From Tistlia consotensis USBA 355 (GTDB taxonomy: Bacteria > Pseudomonadota > Alphaproteobacteria > Kiloniellales > DSM-21159): a stretch of 64,000 bases of DNA. The DNA lies in the NCBI RefSeq assembly GCF_900177295.1, contig NZ_FWZX01000003.1, forward strand, positions 113,677-177,676, in the 5' to 3' direction. The position numbers and the translations under genes were made by a program. Positions within the stretch are counted from its first letter, which is position 1. Every line of letters starts with the position of its first letter. Positions 36,008 through 45,366 of the stretch are shown here, in pieces. The notes under the pieces are model-generated. The model worked only from the letters and a program-made list of their open reading frames with translations, was not told the DNA's origin and did not search any database.

Positions 36008-36787
36008 TCACCTCGCTCGCTCCCGGAGGACGCTGGTGGTCATCGGGACCACGCGCCGGGCCAGGAGGGGCCGGCGCGCGGCCGCCAGGCTAGCCCGCAC
36101 GCCCAGCCTCGCCGCGATGCCGACGAGGTCGGCGAGCGAGCGCACTTCCATCTTGCGCATCACGCGGCCCCTGTGCGCCTTCACGGTGATCTCGCTAATC
36201 CCGAGATCGCCGCCGACCTGCTTGTTCATCAGCCCGGCCACGACCAGCGCCATGACCTCCTGCTCGCGGCGGCTCAGCGCCGCGTAGCGCCGTCGAAGCT
36301 CCTGCAGCTCCGCAGCCTGGCGCAACGCCGCCTCGCTGCACTCCAGGGCATGCCCGATCGCGCTCGGCAGGTCGCCCCCGTGGGGGCCCTCGGAGGTGAT
36401 CCGGCTCGCTCTGTCGCTCGCCGCCTGGACGACCATCAAGACCTCGCCGTGGCCCCTGACGAGGACGACGGGCGTCTCGCGGTGGTCGGCCGCGATGCGG
36501 TGCTGGAACTCGAGGCCCTTGAGATCCGGAAGGGCGACATCGACGACGAGACAGCTCGGACCCGGGACCGGCGGACGAGACAGGAACTGCTCGAGGGTGG
36601 CGAAGATCTCGACCTGCCAGCCCGAAGGGCGCAGCAGGATGCCGAGCAAGTCGCGGACCGCGACTTTGTCGCCGACGACGAAGACGGTCGGCATCCGGCA
36701 CGGCGGGGCGAGCGTCGGCGTGGCCCGCGACAATCGCAGGTCTCGGCTCGTCGCGGTGGCTGCAACCAGGTCGCTCATGACGGTCAT
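36008..36787 (-). CDS. FixJ/LuxR-type response regulator with degenerate receiver
   Basis: Start ATG 36787 (GAGGAGAG upstream); 259 residues. A receiver-like domain (about 33-150) keeps the candidate phospho-Asp83 (LVVDVALPDLKGLEF). However, the acidic pair that binds Mg2+ is replaced (VVGDK, 37-41), the usual Thr is Arg in LVRGHGEV, and the conserved Lys is not seen. It is therefore unlikely to be phosphorylated normally. The C-terminal LuxR HTH is intact (LSRREQEVMALVVAGLMNKQ, then GISEITVKAHRGRVMRKM, about 171-213). It is divergent from a winged-helix/ATPase regulator across only 87 bases and co-transcribed with the MOSC-reductase gene. It is a candidate reader of the shared 19-bp motif. 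Confidence 0.85.
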   Translation of the reverse strand: MTVMSDLVAATATSRDLRLSRATPTLAPPCRMPTVFVVGDKVAVRDLLGILLRPSGWQVEIFATLEQFLSRPPVPGPSCLVVDVALPDLKGLEFQHRIAADHRETPVVLVRGHGEVLMVVQAASDRASRITSEGPHGGDLPSAIGHALECSEAALRQAAELQELRRRYAALSRREQEVMALVVAGLMNKQVGGDLGISEITVKAHRGRVMRKMEVRSLADLVGIAARLGVRASLAAARRPLLARRVVPMTTSVLRERAR

Positions 36788-36874
36788 CGGGACTCTCCTC
36801 GGATGCGTCAGGGCTCTTCCACGGCCCAATCATCGGACGGTCGCCGGTCGCGAGTCCTGAAGCGGACCTGAATA

Positions 36875-39853
36875 GTGCTGAAGAATGCTGTTCAGGCGCT
36901 CGCGGCGCCCGCCCGAGGCGCGGACCAGCCGGTCTACGGCTGCTTGTCCGTCGGGAACCTCTTCACTACAACTTGCTGGTCCAGAACCCCGGGTGCTCGC
37001 TCCTTGCCGCAGTGCGAACCAGTGGTTTTCGAGTCCCGCGGGTGGGAGATCGATCTCGCACGGCGGGAGCTGCGCGCGCGGGGCAGCCCGGTGCCGATCG
37101 GCAACCGGGCGTTCGAGATCATCGAGACACTGGTGCGATCCGCCGGGGAGCTCGTCACCAAGGACGATCTCATGAGTCGCGTCTGGCCCGGCGCGATCGT
37201 CGGGGACAACACGCTCCAGGTCCATATCTCCGCGATCCGCAGGGCGTTCGGCGCCGATCGCGGCATGCTCAAGACCGTGGCCGGCCGCGGCTACCGGCTG
37301 CTCGGCGACTGGACGATCCGGGAGCGGAGCGCGCCGGCGAAGCGGCCGTCGGGCAGTCAGGTCCGGACGGCCTCCCACCCCTTCCTGACCAACGTACCGG
37401 TCGCGGCCTCGGCCCTTATCGGGCGGGAGACCGCCGTCCAGCACCTGCGCGACCTGCTGTCCGCCTACCGGGTCGTGACGCTGGCGGGCCCGGGCGGAAT
37501 CGGCAAGACGGTGCTGGCATCCGAGGTGGCCCGCAGGCTGGTCCCGGCCCTCGAGAGCGACGTCCTGCTCGTCGAGCTCGTCTCCCTCTCGGATCCGGAG
37601 CTGGTGCCGTCCGCCGTCGCCTCGACCCTGGATCTGCAGCTGCGCGGCGACGAGATGTCCCCGGCAGCCGTTGCCCGCGCGCTCGGCGGCAGGAAGGTGC
37701 TGCTGCTCCTGGACAACTGCGAGCATGTCATCGACGCGGCGGCGACCATGGCGGAGACGCTCCTGCGCCTCTGCCCACATGCGACAGTCCTGGCGACGAG
37801 CCGCGAGGTGCTGCGCATCGAGGGCGAGGTCGTCTACCGCGTTCCGCCGCTGGAGGTGCCGGCCGAGGACCTGGAGGCATCGGACGAGGTGCTCGAGCAC
37901 AGCGCGGTGCAGCTTTTTGTCGCAAGGACGAGATCGCTGCGGTCGGACTTCCAGCCGCAGGCCGACAAGCTTCCGGTGATCGGGTCGATCTGCCGGCAGC
38001 TCGACGGCATTCCCCTCGCCATCGAGCTCGCGGCGGCCCGCGCGGCGACGCTCGGCATCCAGCAGGTCGCCGGACGCCTGGACGATCGCCTGGCCCTGCT
38101 GACCGGCGGCCGGCGCACGGCACTGCCGCGGCACCAGACCCTGCGGGCGACGCTCGACTGGAGCTACGAGCTGCTGCCCGAGCCGGAGCGGCGCCTGCTG
38201 CGGCAGCTCGCGATCTTCCCGGCGGGCTTCACGCTCGAGGCCGCGATGGCCGTCTCCGGCGACAGCGAATCGAGCGTCGCGCTCGGCATCTCGAGCCTGG
38301 TGACGAAATCGCTGGTCGCCCTGGACGGATCTGAGGCCGCCCGGCGCTGGCGGCTGCTCGAGACGGTCCGCGTCTATGCGTTCGAGAAGCTCGCCGACAG
38401 CGGGGACCAGGGACAGGTCGTGCGCCGCCATGCCGAATTCTGCCTGTCTCTCTTCGCTCCCTTCGCCGTCGAGGGCGAGCTGCAGGCCGCTATCGACGAC
38501 CTCGCCCGCTTCCGCCGGGAAGTCGACAATCTGCGGGCGGCCCTGAGCTGGGCCTTTTCGGCGTGCGGCGACACGTCTCTGGGGGTCGCGCTCGCCGCCA
38601 CGGCGACCGATTTCTGGGTCGCCGTCTCGCTGGTCGCCGAGTGCTGCGAGTGGGCCGGCAAGGCGCTGGCGGCGCTCGGCGAGGCCGCGGGAACGTATCA
38701 CGAGATGGTCCTGCAGTGCGGTCTCGGCTTCGCCCTGATCTTCACCCAGGGGATGGGCGCCGCGCCGCGCGAGGCCCTGATACGCACTCTCTCGCTCGCG
38801 CGGCAATCCGGTGACTTCGACTATCAGCAGCGCGCGACCTACGGTCTCTGGCTGTTCTCCGCCCGCGCGATGGCGCTGGATGACGCGCTGGCTTTCGCCC
38901 GCGAGTACGAGGAGGTCGCCCGCGTTCGCGGTCTCCAGTCCCGGGCGATGGCCGCCTGGCTGGTCGGCATCCCGCAGACCTATCTGGCCGCGCACGACGA
39001 AGCCGGCGAGCGGCTCCGATGGGCGATCGACCACTATCCGGTCGAACGGCGTCGCCGGGACATGATCCGCTTCGCCAGCGACCTGCGTGCCTCGGCCATG
39101 AGTCACAACACGGTCAATCTGCTGTCGCAGGGTCTGGTCGCGGCCGCGTCGCAGACGGCCATGAGCGCGATCGAGGAGGCTCGGCGCACGAATCAGCCGA
39201 CCGTGCTCTGCGTCGCCCTGGCCTGGGCGGCCGGCTTCGTCTTCCTGAGCCTGGACGAGCTGGAGCTGGCGCAGGGCTGCGGCGAGGAGCTCGTCGACCA
39301 CGCCGAGAGGCACGCGCTCCATCCCTTCCATGCGGTCGGCCTCTGCGTGCAGGGAGCCCTGGCGGCGCGGCGCGGCGATCCCGAGGGCGGCGTGGCTCCC
39401 CTGCGGTCGGGCCTCGCCGAAATGGCGCGCGCGGTCTACTTGCTGTTCTATCCGTTCTTTCGGGCCGAGCTGGCGGCCGCGCTGGCCGCGAGCGGTCTCT
39501 TGGACGACGGCCTGGGCGAGATCGACGAGGCGCTGCGCTTCGCGGAAACGTCGGGCTATCTCTGGTTCGTGCCGGAGATCCTGAGGATCAAGGGCGAGCT
39601 GCTCGCGCGACGGGGGCTCGACGACCCGGCGCCGATCGAGGACCTCTTCCGCAGATCGATGGCCCAGGCGCGGGCGCAGAAGGCGACCTACTGGGAGCTG
39701 TCGTCGGCCACGAGCCTGGCGGAGCACCTGTGCCGTCACAACCGGCAGGCAGAGGCAGGGGCGGTGCTCTCCCCGGTCTACGGCCGGCTCACCGAAGGCC
39801 TGTCGGCGCCGAGGGTCAAGCGAGCCAGGGCCCTGCTGGATCGGTTGGCCTGA
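36875..39853 (+). CDS. Winged-helix/NB-ARC-like ATPase/TPR transcriptional regulator
   Basis: 992 residues from GTG 36875; a later GTG (residue 50, just before VFESRGWEIDL) is an alternative start. An OmpR-type winged-helix DNA-binding domain (about 50-147, with FEIIETLVRSAGELVTKDDL and AVAGRGYRLLG-type ending) leads into an NTPase of the STAND/NB-ARC type: P-loop GPGGIGKT at 205-212, Walker B KVLLLLDNCEHV near 274-285, then LATSREVL, GIPLAIELAAARA and LDWSYELLPEPERRLLRQL. The C-terminal ~450 residues are helical repeats of TPR character that would sense a ligand or protein. Proteins with this layout act as signal-dependent, oligomerising activators. Divergent organisation with the FixJ-like gene suggests they control each other or common targets. 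Confidence 0.85.
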   Translation: MLKNAVQALAAPARGADQPVYGCLSVGNLFTTTCWSRTPGARSLPQCEPVVFESRGWEIDLARRELRARGSPVPIGNRAFEIIETLVRSAGELVTKDDLMSRVWPGAIVGDNTLQVHISAIRRAFGADRGMLKTVAGRGYRLLGDWTIRERSAPAKRPSGSQVRTASHPFLTNVPVAASALIGRETAVQHLRDLLSAYRVVTLAGPGGIGKTVLASEVARRLVPALESDVLLVELVSLSDPELVPSAVASTLDLQLRGDEMSPAAVARALGGRKVLLLLDNCEHVIDAAATMAETLLRLCPHATVLATSREVLRIEGEVVYRVPPLEVPAEDLEASDEVLEHSAVQLFVARTRSLRSDFQPQADKLPVIGSICRQLDGIPLAIELAAARAATLGIQQVAGRLDDRLALLTGGRRTALPRHQTLRATLDWSYELLPEPERRLLRQLAIFPAGFTLEAAMAVSGDSESSVALGISSLVTKSLVALDGSEAARRWRLLETVRVYAFEKLADSGDQGQVVRRHAEFCLSLFAPFAVEGELQAAIDDLARFRREVDNLRAALSWAFSACGDTSLGVALAATATDFWVAVSLVAECCEWAGKALAALGEAAGTYHEMVLQCGLGFALIFTQGMGAAPREALIRTLSLARQSGDFDYQQRATYGLWLFSARAMALDDALAFAREYEEVARVRGLQSRAMAAWLVGIPQTYLAAHDEAGERLRWAIDHYPVERRRRDMIRFASDLRASAMSHNTVNLLSQGLVAAASQTAMSAIEEARRTNQPTVLCVALAWAAGFVFLSLDELELAQGCGEELVDHAERHALHPFHAVGLCVQGALAARRGDPEGGVAPLRSGLAEMARAVYLLFYPFFRAELAAALAASGLLDDGLGEIDEALRFAETSGYLWFVPEILRIKGELLARRGLDDPAPIEDLFRRSMAQARAQKATYWELSSATSLAEHLCRHNRQAEAGAVLSPVYGRLTEGLSAPRVKRARALLDRLA

Positions 39854-39913
39854 CGGCAGGTCGACGGACCGACGGCAACGCGTCGGGAGCATCGGCCGAT
39901 ACCAAAGGGTCGC

Positions 39914-39932
39914 CAATACCATCGTGCAATCG
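39914..39932 (+). promoter_or_regulatory. Shared promoter motif, copy F (upstream of ridA and the pentose-phosphate operon)
   Basis: CAATACCATCGTGCAATCG, 81 bases before ridA and oriented toward it. It matches copy E at 16 of 19 positions. It overlaps a weaker, imperfect inverted repeat (39904-39922) that corresponds to the palindrome seen in copies B and E. Confidence 0.6.
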
Positions 39933-40013
39933 CCCGGGTGCCGTCGCGCGCCGACTTGAGAGGACACGAGATGCCGCCGGCAGCGGCGTCACGACCCTCG
40001 AAGGAGGCCTTTC

Positions 40014-40553
40014 ATGGCGCCAAGACCCACCTCTCCGACGCGCCGCGATCCTCCCGGTGGCCCCGAGCGGCGCCTGGCACGCCTCGGGATCGAGCTGCCG
40101 AGCCCCCCTGAGCCGTTCGGTGCCTACGTCGAATCCGTGCAGGCGGGCGGGCTGCTGTTCCTGACCGGCATGCTTCCGACCGAGGGCCGAACGGCGACCT
40201 TCACGGGCCGGGTCGGCGCGGAGCTCGACCCGGAGCAGGCGCGCCAGGCGGCGCGTCTGGCGGCGCTGAATGCGCTCGCCGTCGCGCGGCAGCATCTCGG
40301 CTCGCTCGACCGGGTGGCGCGGGTCGTCCGGCTCGGCGTGGCGATCGCGACCGCGGGCGACTTCCGCGAGCACCCGAAGGTCGCAGACGGCGCCTCCGAG
40401 CTGTTCCAGGAGGTCTTCGGGGCGGACAGGAACCCCTGCCGGCTGGTTCTCGGCGTGGCCAGCCTGCCGCTCGGCGCGGCGGTCGAGCTCGAGGTGATCT
40501 TCGCCGTCGAGGAGCAGCAGTCTCGCTCGGCTCCGCCACCGGCCTCGCGGTGA
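40014..40553 (+). CDS. RidA (YjgF/UK114) family protein
   Basis: 179 residues, about 40 longer than standard RidA because of a Pro/Arg-rich N-terminal extension. The core (about 35-160) shows the family fold, with VQAGGLLFLTGMLPTEG near 42-58, QARQAARLAALNALAVARQHLGSLDRVARVVRL, and VASLPLGAAVELEVIFAV at the end where RidA has its P-x-A-x-V-E-x-E segment. The final catalytic Arg and Glu positions are similar but not fully standard. RidA proteins hydrolyse reactive enamine/imine intermediates. It lies 4 bases before tal, first gene of the pentose-phosphate run and immediately downstream of motif copy F. Confidence 0.85.
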   Translation: MAPRPTSPTRRDPPGGPERRLARLGIELPSPPEPFGAYVESVQAGGLLFLTGMLPTEGRTATFTGRVGAELDPEQARQAARLAALNALAVARQHLGSLDRVARVVRLGVAIATAGDFREHPKVADGASELFQEVFGADRNPCRLVLGVASLPLGAAVELEVIFAVEEQQSRSAPPPASR

Positions 40554-40557
40554 TCCG

Positions 40558-41649
40558 ATGAAGCCGACCCGGAAGCTCCACGATCTCGGCCAGAGCCTGT
40601 GGCTCGACAACATCACGCGCGAGCTGCTGCAGAGCGGCAGCCTGGAGCGCTACATCGAGGAGCTCTCGGTCACGGGCCTGACCTCCAACCCGACGATCTT
40701 CGACCACGCGATCCGGAGCAGCGGCAGCTATGACGAGCAGATCCGGCGCGAGGCGGCGGCCGGTCGCTCCCCGGAGGCGCTGTTCTTCGAGCTCGCCCTG
40801 GCCGACGTGACCGGCGCCGCCGACCTGTTCCGCCCGACCTTCGAACGGACGGACGGCGTGGACGGGTGGGTGTCGCTGGAGGTCTCGCCCCTGCTCGCCC
40901 GCGAGACCGAGGCCACGCTGGCAGCCGCCGTCGACCTCCATCGGCGCGCCGCCCGGCCCAATCTCCTGATCAAGATTCCGGGGACCGCCGAGGGCCTGCC
41001 CGCCATCGAGGAGGCGATCTTCGCCGGCGTGCCGGTCAACGTGACGCTGCTCTTCACCCCGGCCCAGTACCGCGCCGCCGCCGAAGCCTACCTGCGCGGC
41101 ATCGAGCGGCGCATCGAGGCCGGCCTCAACCCGGCCGTGGCCTCGGTCGCCTCGCTCTTCGTCAGCCGCTGGGACGTCGCGGTCCGCGGCAATGTGCCGG
41201 AGGAGCTGCTCGACCGGCTCGGCATCGCGGTTGCCGGACAGGCCTACAGGGGCTATCGCGAGCTGCTGTCCTCGGCGCGCTTCCAGCGCGCGGCCAATGC
41301 CGGCGCCCGCGCCCAGCGCCTGCTGTGGGCGAGCACCGGCACGAAGAACCCGGCGGCGCCGGACACGCTCTACGTGACGGCGCTCGCGGCGCCCTTCACC
41401 GTCGACACCCTGCCGGAGAGCACGCTGCTCGCCTTCGCGGACCACGGCACGCGCGGCGCCCTGATGCCGCCGGACGGCGGCGACTGCGACGCCGTCCTGG
41501 CCCGCTTCGCCGACGCGGGCGTGAACGTCGAGGCGCTCGGCGCCCGGCTCCAGGACGAGGGCGCCGCCGCCTTCGTGGCGTCGTGGCACGACCTGCTCGA
41601 CCGCATCGCATCGAAGAGCGCCGCGATCGCGGCGACTGGCCAGGCCTGA
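40558..41649 (+). CDS. tal: Transaldolase
   Basis: 363 residues, the long form found in many bacteria. The Schiff-base lysine is Lys139 in NLLIKIPGT. Other landmarks are SLWLDNITREL, TGLTSNPTIFD near the N-terminus, VNVTLLFT and LWASTGTKNPAAPDTLYV. It transfers a dihydroxyacetone unit between sedoheptulose-7-phosphate and glyceraldehyde-3-phosphate in the non-oxidative pentose-phosphate pathway. It is followed after 54 bases by pgi. Confidence 0.95.
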   Translation: MKPTRKLHDLGQSLWLDNITRELLQSGSLERYIEELSVTGLTSNPTIFDHAIRSSGSYDEQIRREAAAGRSPEALFFELALADVTGAADLFRPTFERTDGVDGWVSLEVSPLLARETEATLAAAVDLHRRAARPNLLIKIPGTAEGLPAIEEAIFAGVPVNVTLLFTPAQYRAAAEAYLRGIERRIEAGLNPAVASVASLFVSRWDVAVRGNVPEELLDRLGIAVAGQAYRGYRELLSSARFQRAANAGARAQRLLWASTGTKNPAAPDTLYVTALAAPFTVDTLPESTLLAFADHGTRGALMPPDGGDCDAVLARFADAGVNVEALGARLQDEGAAAFVASWHDLLDRIASKSAAIAATGQA

Positions 41650-41703
41650 CCGACCGGTGCCCGTCCCACCAGCCAGCGCGGCGAGACCGCTAGGGAGCCA
41701 TCG

Positions 41704-43341
41704 ATGAGCAAGACGAGCCTGCGGGACTGCCCCGCCTGGAGGGCGCTGGAGACCCACAGCCGGGCGGTCTCCGGCCTGCACCTGCGGCAGCTCTTCGCGG
41801 AGGACCGGGCGCGCGGGGAACACCTCGCCGTCGAGGCCGCCGGCATCTACCTCGACTATTCCAAGAACCGGGTCACGAGGGAGACCCTCGGGCTGCTGGT
41901 CCGGCTCGCCGAGGCGTCGGGCCTGCACGACCGCATCGAGGCGATGTTCGGAGGCGACAGGATCAACGTCACCGAGGATCGTGCGGCGCTCCATGTCGCG
42001 CTGCGCGCGCCGCGCGACGCCGTCATCGAGCACGAGGGCCGCAACGTCGTGCCCGAAGTGCACGGCGTCCTCGACAGGATGGCGGACTTCGCCGAGCGGC
42101 TGCGGGACGGGCGCTGGAAGGGCCACACGGGCAAGCGCATCCGGACCGTGGTCAACATCGGCATCGGCGGCTCCGACCTCGGCCCGGCCATGGCCTACGA
42201 GGCGCTGAGCCACTACAGCGATCGCGCGATCGCCTTCCGCTTCGTCTCCAACGTCGACGGCACGGACCTGGCCGAGGCCCTGCGGGACCTCGATCCCGCG
42301 GAGACGCTGTTCATCGTCTCTTCCAAGACCTTCACGACGCAGGAAACGATGACCAACGCGCAGTCGGCGCGGGCCTGGCTGCTGGCGGGGCTGCAAGGCG
42401 CCGAGGCCGCAGTGGCGAGGCATTTCGTCGCGGTCTCGACCAATGCCGAGGCGGTCGCGGGCTTCGGCATCGACCGCGACAACAGGTTCGGCTTCTGGGA
42501 CTGGGTCGGCGGCCGCTATTCCCTGGACTCGGCGATCGGGCTGTCGACCATGATCGCCATCGGCCCGGAAAACTTCCGCGCCCTGCTCGATGGCTTCAGG
42601 CAGATGGACGAGCACTTCCGCAGCGCGCCCTTCGCGCGCAACCTGCCGGTGCTGATGGGCCTGCTCGCGCTCTGGTACTGCGACTTCCTCGGCGTCCAGA
42701 CGATCGCCGTCCTGCCCTATGAGCAGTACCTGAAGCGCTTCCCGGCCTATCTCCAGCAGCTGACCATGGAGAGCAACGGCAAGCACGTCACCCTCGACGG
42801 CACCACCGTCGACTACGACACCGGCCCGATCTACTGGGGCGAGCCGGGGACCAACGGCCAGCACTCCTTCTACCAGCTGATCCACCAGGGCACCCGGCTC
42901 GTGCCCTGCGACTTCATCGCCTTCGCCAGGCCCCTGAACCCGCTCGGCAGGCACCACGACATGCTGCTCGCCAATGTCTTCGCCCAGGCCGAGGCGCTGG
43001 CCTTCGGCAAGACCGAGGAGCAGGTCCGGGGCGAAGGCACGCCCGACCGGCTCGTGCCGCACCGCGTCTTCGAGGGCAACCGGCCCTCGAACATGCTCCT
43101 GCTCGACGAGCTGACGCCGGAAGCCCTCGGCAAGCTGGTCGCGCTCTACGAGCACAGCGTCTTCACCCAGGGCGCGATCTGGCGCATCGACTCCTTCGAC
43201 CAGTGGGGCGTCGAGCTGGGCAAGGTGCTCGCCCGGCGGATCCTGCCCGAGCTGGACTGCGCCGGGGAGCCCGAGCTCGGCCACGACAGCTCGACCAACG
43301 CGCTGATCCGGCGCTACCGCGCGACGAGAGGAGCCGCCTGA
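41704..43341 (+). CDS. pgi: Glucose-6-phosphate isomerase
   Basis: 545 residues, full length. Signatures include [55 protein letters not shown] and [18 protein letters not shown], with the C-terminal active-site lysine/glutamate region conserved. It interconverts glucose-6-phosphate and fructose-6-phosphate, here feeding recycled hexose phosphate back into zwf. Its TGA shares a base with the ATG of the DUF2090 gene. Confidence 0.96.
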   Translation: MSKTSLRDCPAWRALETHSRAVSGLHLRQLFAEDRARGEHLAVEAAGIYLDYSKNRVTRETLGLLVRLAEASGLHDRIEAMFGGDRINVTEDRAALHVALRAPRDAVIEHEGRNVVPEVHGVLDRMADFAERLRDGRWKGHTGKRIRTVVNIGIGGSDLGPAMAYEALSHYSDRAIAFRFVSNVDGTDLAEALRDLDPAETLFIVSSKTFTTQETMTNAQSARAWLLAGLQGAEAAVARHFVAVSTNAEAVAGFGIDRDNRFGFWDWVGGRYSLDSAIGLSTMIAIGPENFRALLDGFRQMDEHFRSAPFARNLPVLMGLLALWYCDFLGVQTIAVLPYEQYLKRFPAYLQQLTMESNGKHVTLDGTTVDYDTGPIYWGEPGTNGQHSFYQLIHQGTRLVPCDFIAFARPLNPLGRHHDMLLANVFAQAEALAFGKTEEQVRGEGTPDRLVPHRVFEGNRPSNMLLLDELTPEALGKLVALYEHSVFTQGAIWRIDSFDQWGVELGKVLARRILPELDCAGEPELGHDSSTNALIRRYRATRGAA

Positions 43342-44309
43342 TGCCGCGGGGATACGAGCGTCCGCTCTACCTTCTGCCGTTCGACCATCGCGGCTCCTTC
43401 CAGACCGGGCTGTTCGGGTGGCACCCGCCGCTGGACGAGGCGCAGACCGCTGCCGTCTGCGATGCCAAGCGGATCATCTACGACGGCTTCCTGCGGGCGC
43501 TCGCCGGCGGCGTGCCGGCGCAGAAGACCGGCATCCTGGTCGACGAGCAGTTCGGCGCGGCGCTCCTGCGCGATGCGGCCGGCAGGGGCGTGGCGACGGC
43601 CTGCCCGCAGGAAAAGAGCGGCCGCAACGAGTTCGCCTTCGAGTACGGCGAGGACTTCCCACGCCACGTCGAGCGCTTCGATCCGACCTTCTGCAAGGTG
43701 CTGGTCCGCTACAACCCAGGAGGCGACCGGGCGCTGAACCGACGCCAGGCCGCCCGGTTGAAACGCCTGTCGGACTTCCTCGCGGCCCGCGGCCGCAGCC
43801 GCTTCCTGTTCGAGCTGCTGGTGCCCGCCGAGAAGAGCCAGCTCCAGCGACTCGGCGGCGACCTGGAGGCCTACGACCGCGAGCTCAGGCCCGATCTGAT
43901 GGTCGAAGCGATCCACGAGCTCCAGGAGGCCGGCGTCGAGCCCGACCTCTGGAAGGTCGAGGGCCTGGACAGCCGCGAGGATTGCCGTGCCATCGTCGCG
44001 GCGGCGCGCGCCGGCGGCCGGGACAAGGTCGGCTGCATCGTCCTCGGGCGCGGCGCGGACGGCGAGAAGGTCCGGGAATGGCTGACGGTCGCGGCCGGCG
44101 TACCGGGCTTCGTCGGCTTCGCGATCGGCCGGACCGTATTCTGGAGGCCGCTGGTCGACTGGCTCGCCGGCAAGGCGACCCGCGAACGGGCCGTCGCGGA
44201 GATCGCAGCGCGCTTCGCCGAGTTCGTGGACCTCTTCGAGAAGGAGGCCCTGCTTCGCCTGCCCGGCATGCCCCGTGGGAGCCGGGTCGACCAACCGCTT
44301 GTCCAATGA
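43341..44309 (+). CDS. DUF2090 (IolC C-terminal-like) aldolase-type protein
   Basis: Start ATG 43341, overlapping the pgi stop (TGATG); 322 residues. It opens with LYLLPFDHRGSF and continues with the TIM-barrel-like pattern of DUF2090, including KTGILVDEQFGAALL, TACPQEKSG, FCKVLVRYNPGG, RFLFELLVPA, VEPDLWKVEGLDS and CIVLGRGA. In IolC this domain follows the kinase and is assigned to 2-deoxy-5-keto-gluconate-6-phosphate aldolase activity. Here it stands alone among sugar-phosphate genes, so it probably acts on a related phosphorylated keto-sugar. No inositol genes are nearby. Confidence 0.8.
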   Translation: MPRGYERPLYLLPFDHRGSFQTGLFGWHPPLDEAQTAAVCDAKRIIYDGFLRALAGGVPAQKTGILVDEQFGAALLRDAAGRGVATACPQEKSGRNEFAFEYGEDFPRHVERFDPTFCKVLVRYNPGGDRALNRRQAARLKRLSDFLAARGRSRFLFELLVPAEKSQLQRLGGDLEAYDRELRPDLMVEAIHELQEAGVEPDLWKVEGLDSREDCRAIVAAARAGGRDKVGCIVLGRGADGEKVREWLTVAAGVPGFVGFAIGRTVFWRPLVDWLAGKATRERAVAEIAARFAEFVDLFEKEALLRLPGMPRGSRVDQPLVQ

Positions 44310-44319
44310 GGAACGACGC

Positions 44320-45366
44320 ATGCAGCTGGGAATGATCGGCCTGGGCCGGATGGGAGCGAACATGGTGCGCCGGCTGCTGGCCGGCGGCCACGACTGCGTG
44401 GTCTTCGACCGCTCTGAGCAGGCGGTCGCCGCCCTGGTCGCCGAGACGGCGTCCGGCGCCACCACGCTCGAGCAGCTCGCCGGGCAGCTGGAAAGGCCCC
44501 GGGCGATCTGGCTCATGGTGCCGGTCGGGGCGGTCGATGCGACCGTCGAGGCGCTGCTGCCCCACCTCGAGCCGGGCGACATCCTGATCGACGGCGGCAA
44601 CAGCCACTACGTCGACGACATCCGGCGCGCCGGCGCGCTCGCCGCCCGGGGCGTCCGCTACCTCGACGTCGGCACCAGCGGCGGCGTCTGGGGGCTGGAG
44701 CGGGGCTACAGCATGATGATCGGCGGTGATCGCGACGCGGTCACGCATCTCGATCCGATCTTCGCGACCCTCGCCCCCGGCAAGGACGGGGCATCGGACC
44801 CGGAGGCGCCGCAGCGGACGTCCGAGCAGGGCTACCTGCACTGCGGGCCGAGCGGTGCCGGCCACTTCGTGAAGATGGTGCACAACGGCATCGAGTACGG
44901 CGTGATGGCGGCCTACGCCGAGGGCATGGCCGTCCTCGAGGCGGCCAACATCGGCAACGAGGTCCGCGCCGTCGACGCCGAGACCACGCCGCTGCGCAAT
45001 CCCGAGCACTACCGCTACGACTTCGACCTGGCGGAGATCGCCGAGGTCTGGCGCCACGGCAGCGTGATCTCGTCCTGGCTGCTCGACCTCTGCGCCGCGG
45101 CCCTGGCCCAGGACCCGCGCCTGGCGGCCTTCGCCGGGCGCGTGTCCGACTCCGGCGAGGGCCGCTGGACGGTCAAGGCGGCCATCGACGAGGGCGTGCC
45201 GGCGTACGTGCTGTCGGCCGCCCTCTACGAACGCTTCAGCTCCCGTGGCGAGGCCGGCTTCGCCAACAAGCTGCTCTCGGCGATGCGCTACCAGTTCGGC
45301 GGCCATGAGGAGAAGCGGCCGGATCGGGACCGCCCGAGCCAGGCCGCGAAGGAATCCCGGTCATGA
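44320..45366 (+). CDS. gnd: 6-phosphogluconate dehydrogenase, decarboxylating (short GndA type)
   Basis: Start ATG 44320 (GAGGAA 7 bases upstream); 348 residues, matching the short NAD/NADP form and not the ~470-residue form. Rossmann motif GLGRMGANM (7-15), substrate motif DGGNSHYVDD, the general-base/acid region SGAGHFVKMVHNGIEYG (from 178; Lys185, Asn189) and YRYDFDLAEIAEVWRHGSVI are intact. It oxidatively decarboxylates 6-phosphogluconate to ribulose-5-phosphate. It overlaps tkt (ATGA). Confidence 0.93.
   Translation: MQLGMIGLGRMGANMVRRLLAGGHDCVVFDRSEQAVAALVAETASGATTLEQLAGQLERPRAIWLMVPVGAVDATVEALLPHLEPGDILIDGGNSHYVDDIRRAGALAARGVRYLDVGTSGGVWGLERGYSMMIGGDRDAVTHLDPIFATLAPGKDGASDPEAPQRTSEQGYLHCGPSGAGHFVKMVHNGIEYGVMAAYAEGMAVLEAANIGNEVRAVDAETTPLRNPEHYRYDFDLAEIAEVWRHGSVISSWLLDLCAAALAQDPRLAAFAGRVSDSGEGRWTVKAAIDEGVPAYVLSAALYERFSSRGEAGFANKLLSAMRYQFGGHEEKRPDRDRPSQAAKESRS

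Noticed and set aside
36822-36840. GGCCCAATCATCGG between the divergent regulators as a seventh motif copy
   Set aside because: The spacing is off by one base and the CGAYACC half is missing.
44294-44312. Motif-like CCAACCGCTTGTCCAATGA before gnd
   Set aside because: It misses two of the ten invariant positions and lies inside the DUF2090 coding sequence, so it is probably chance.
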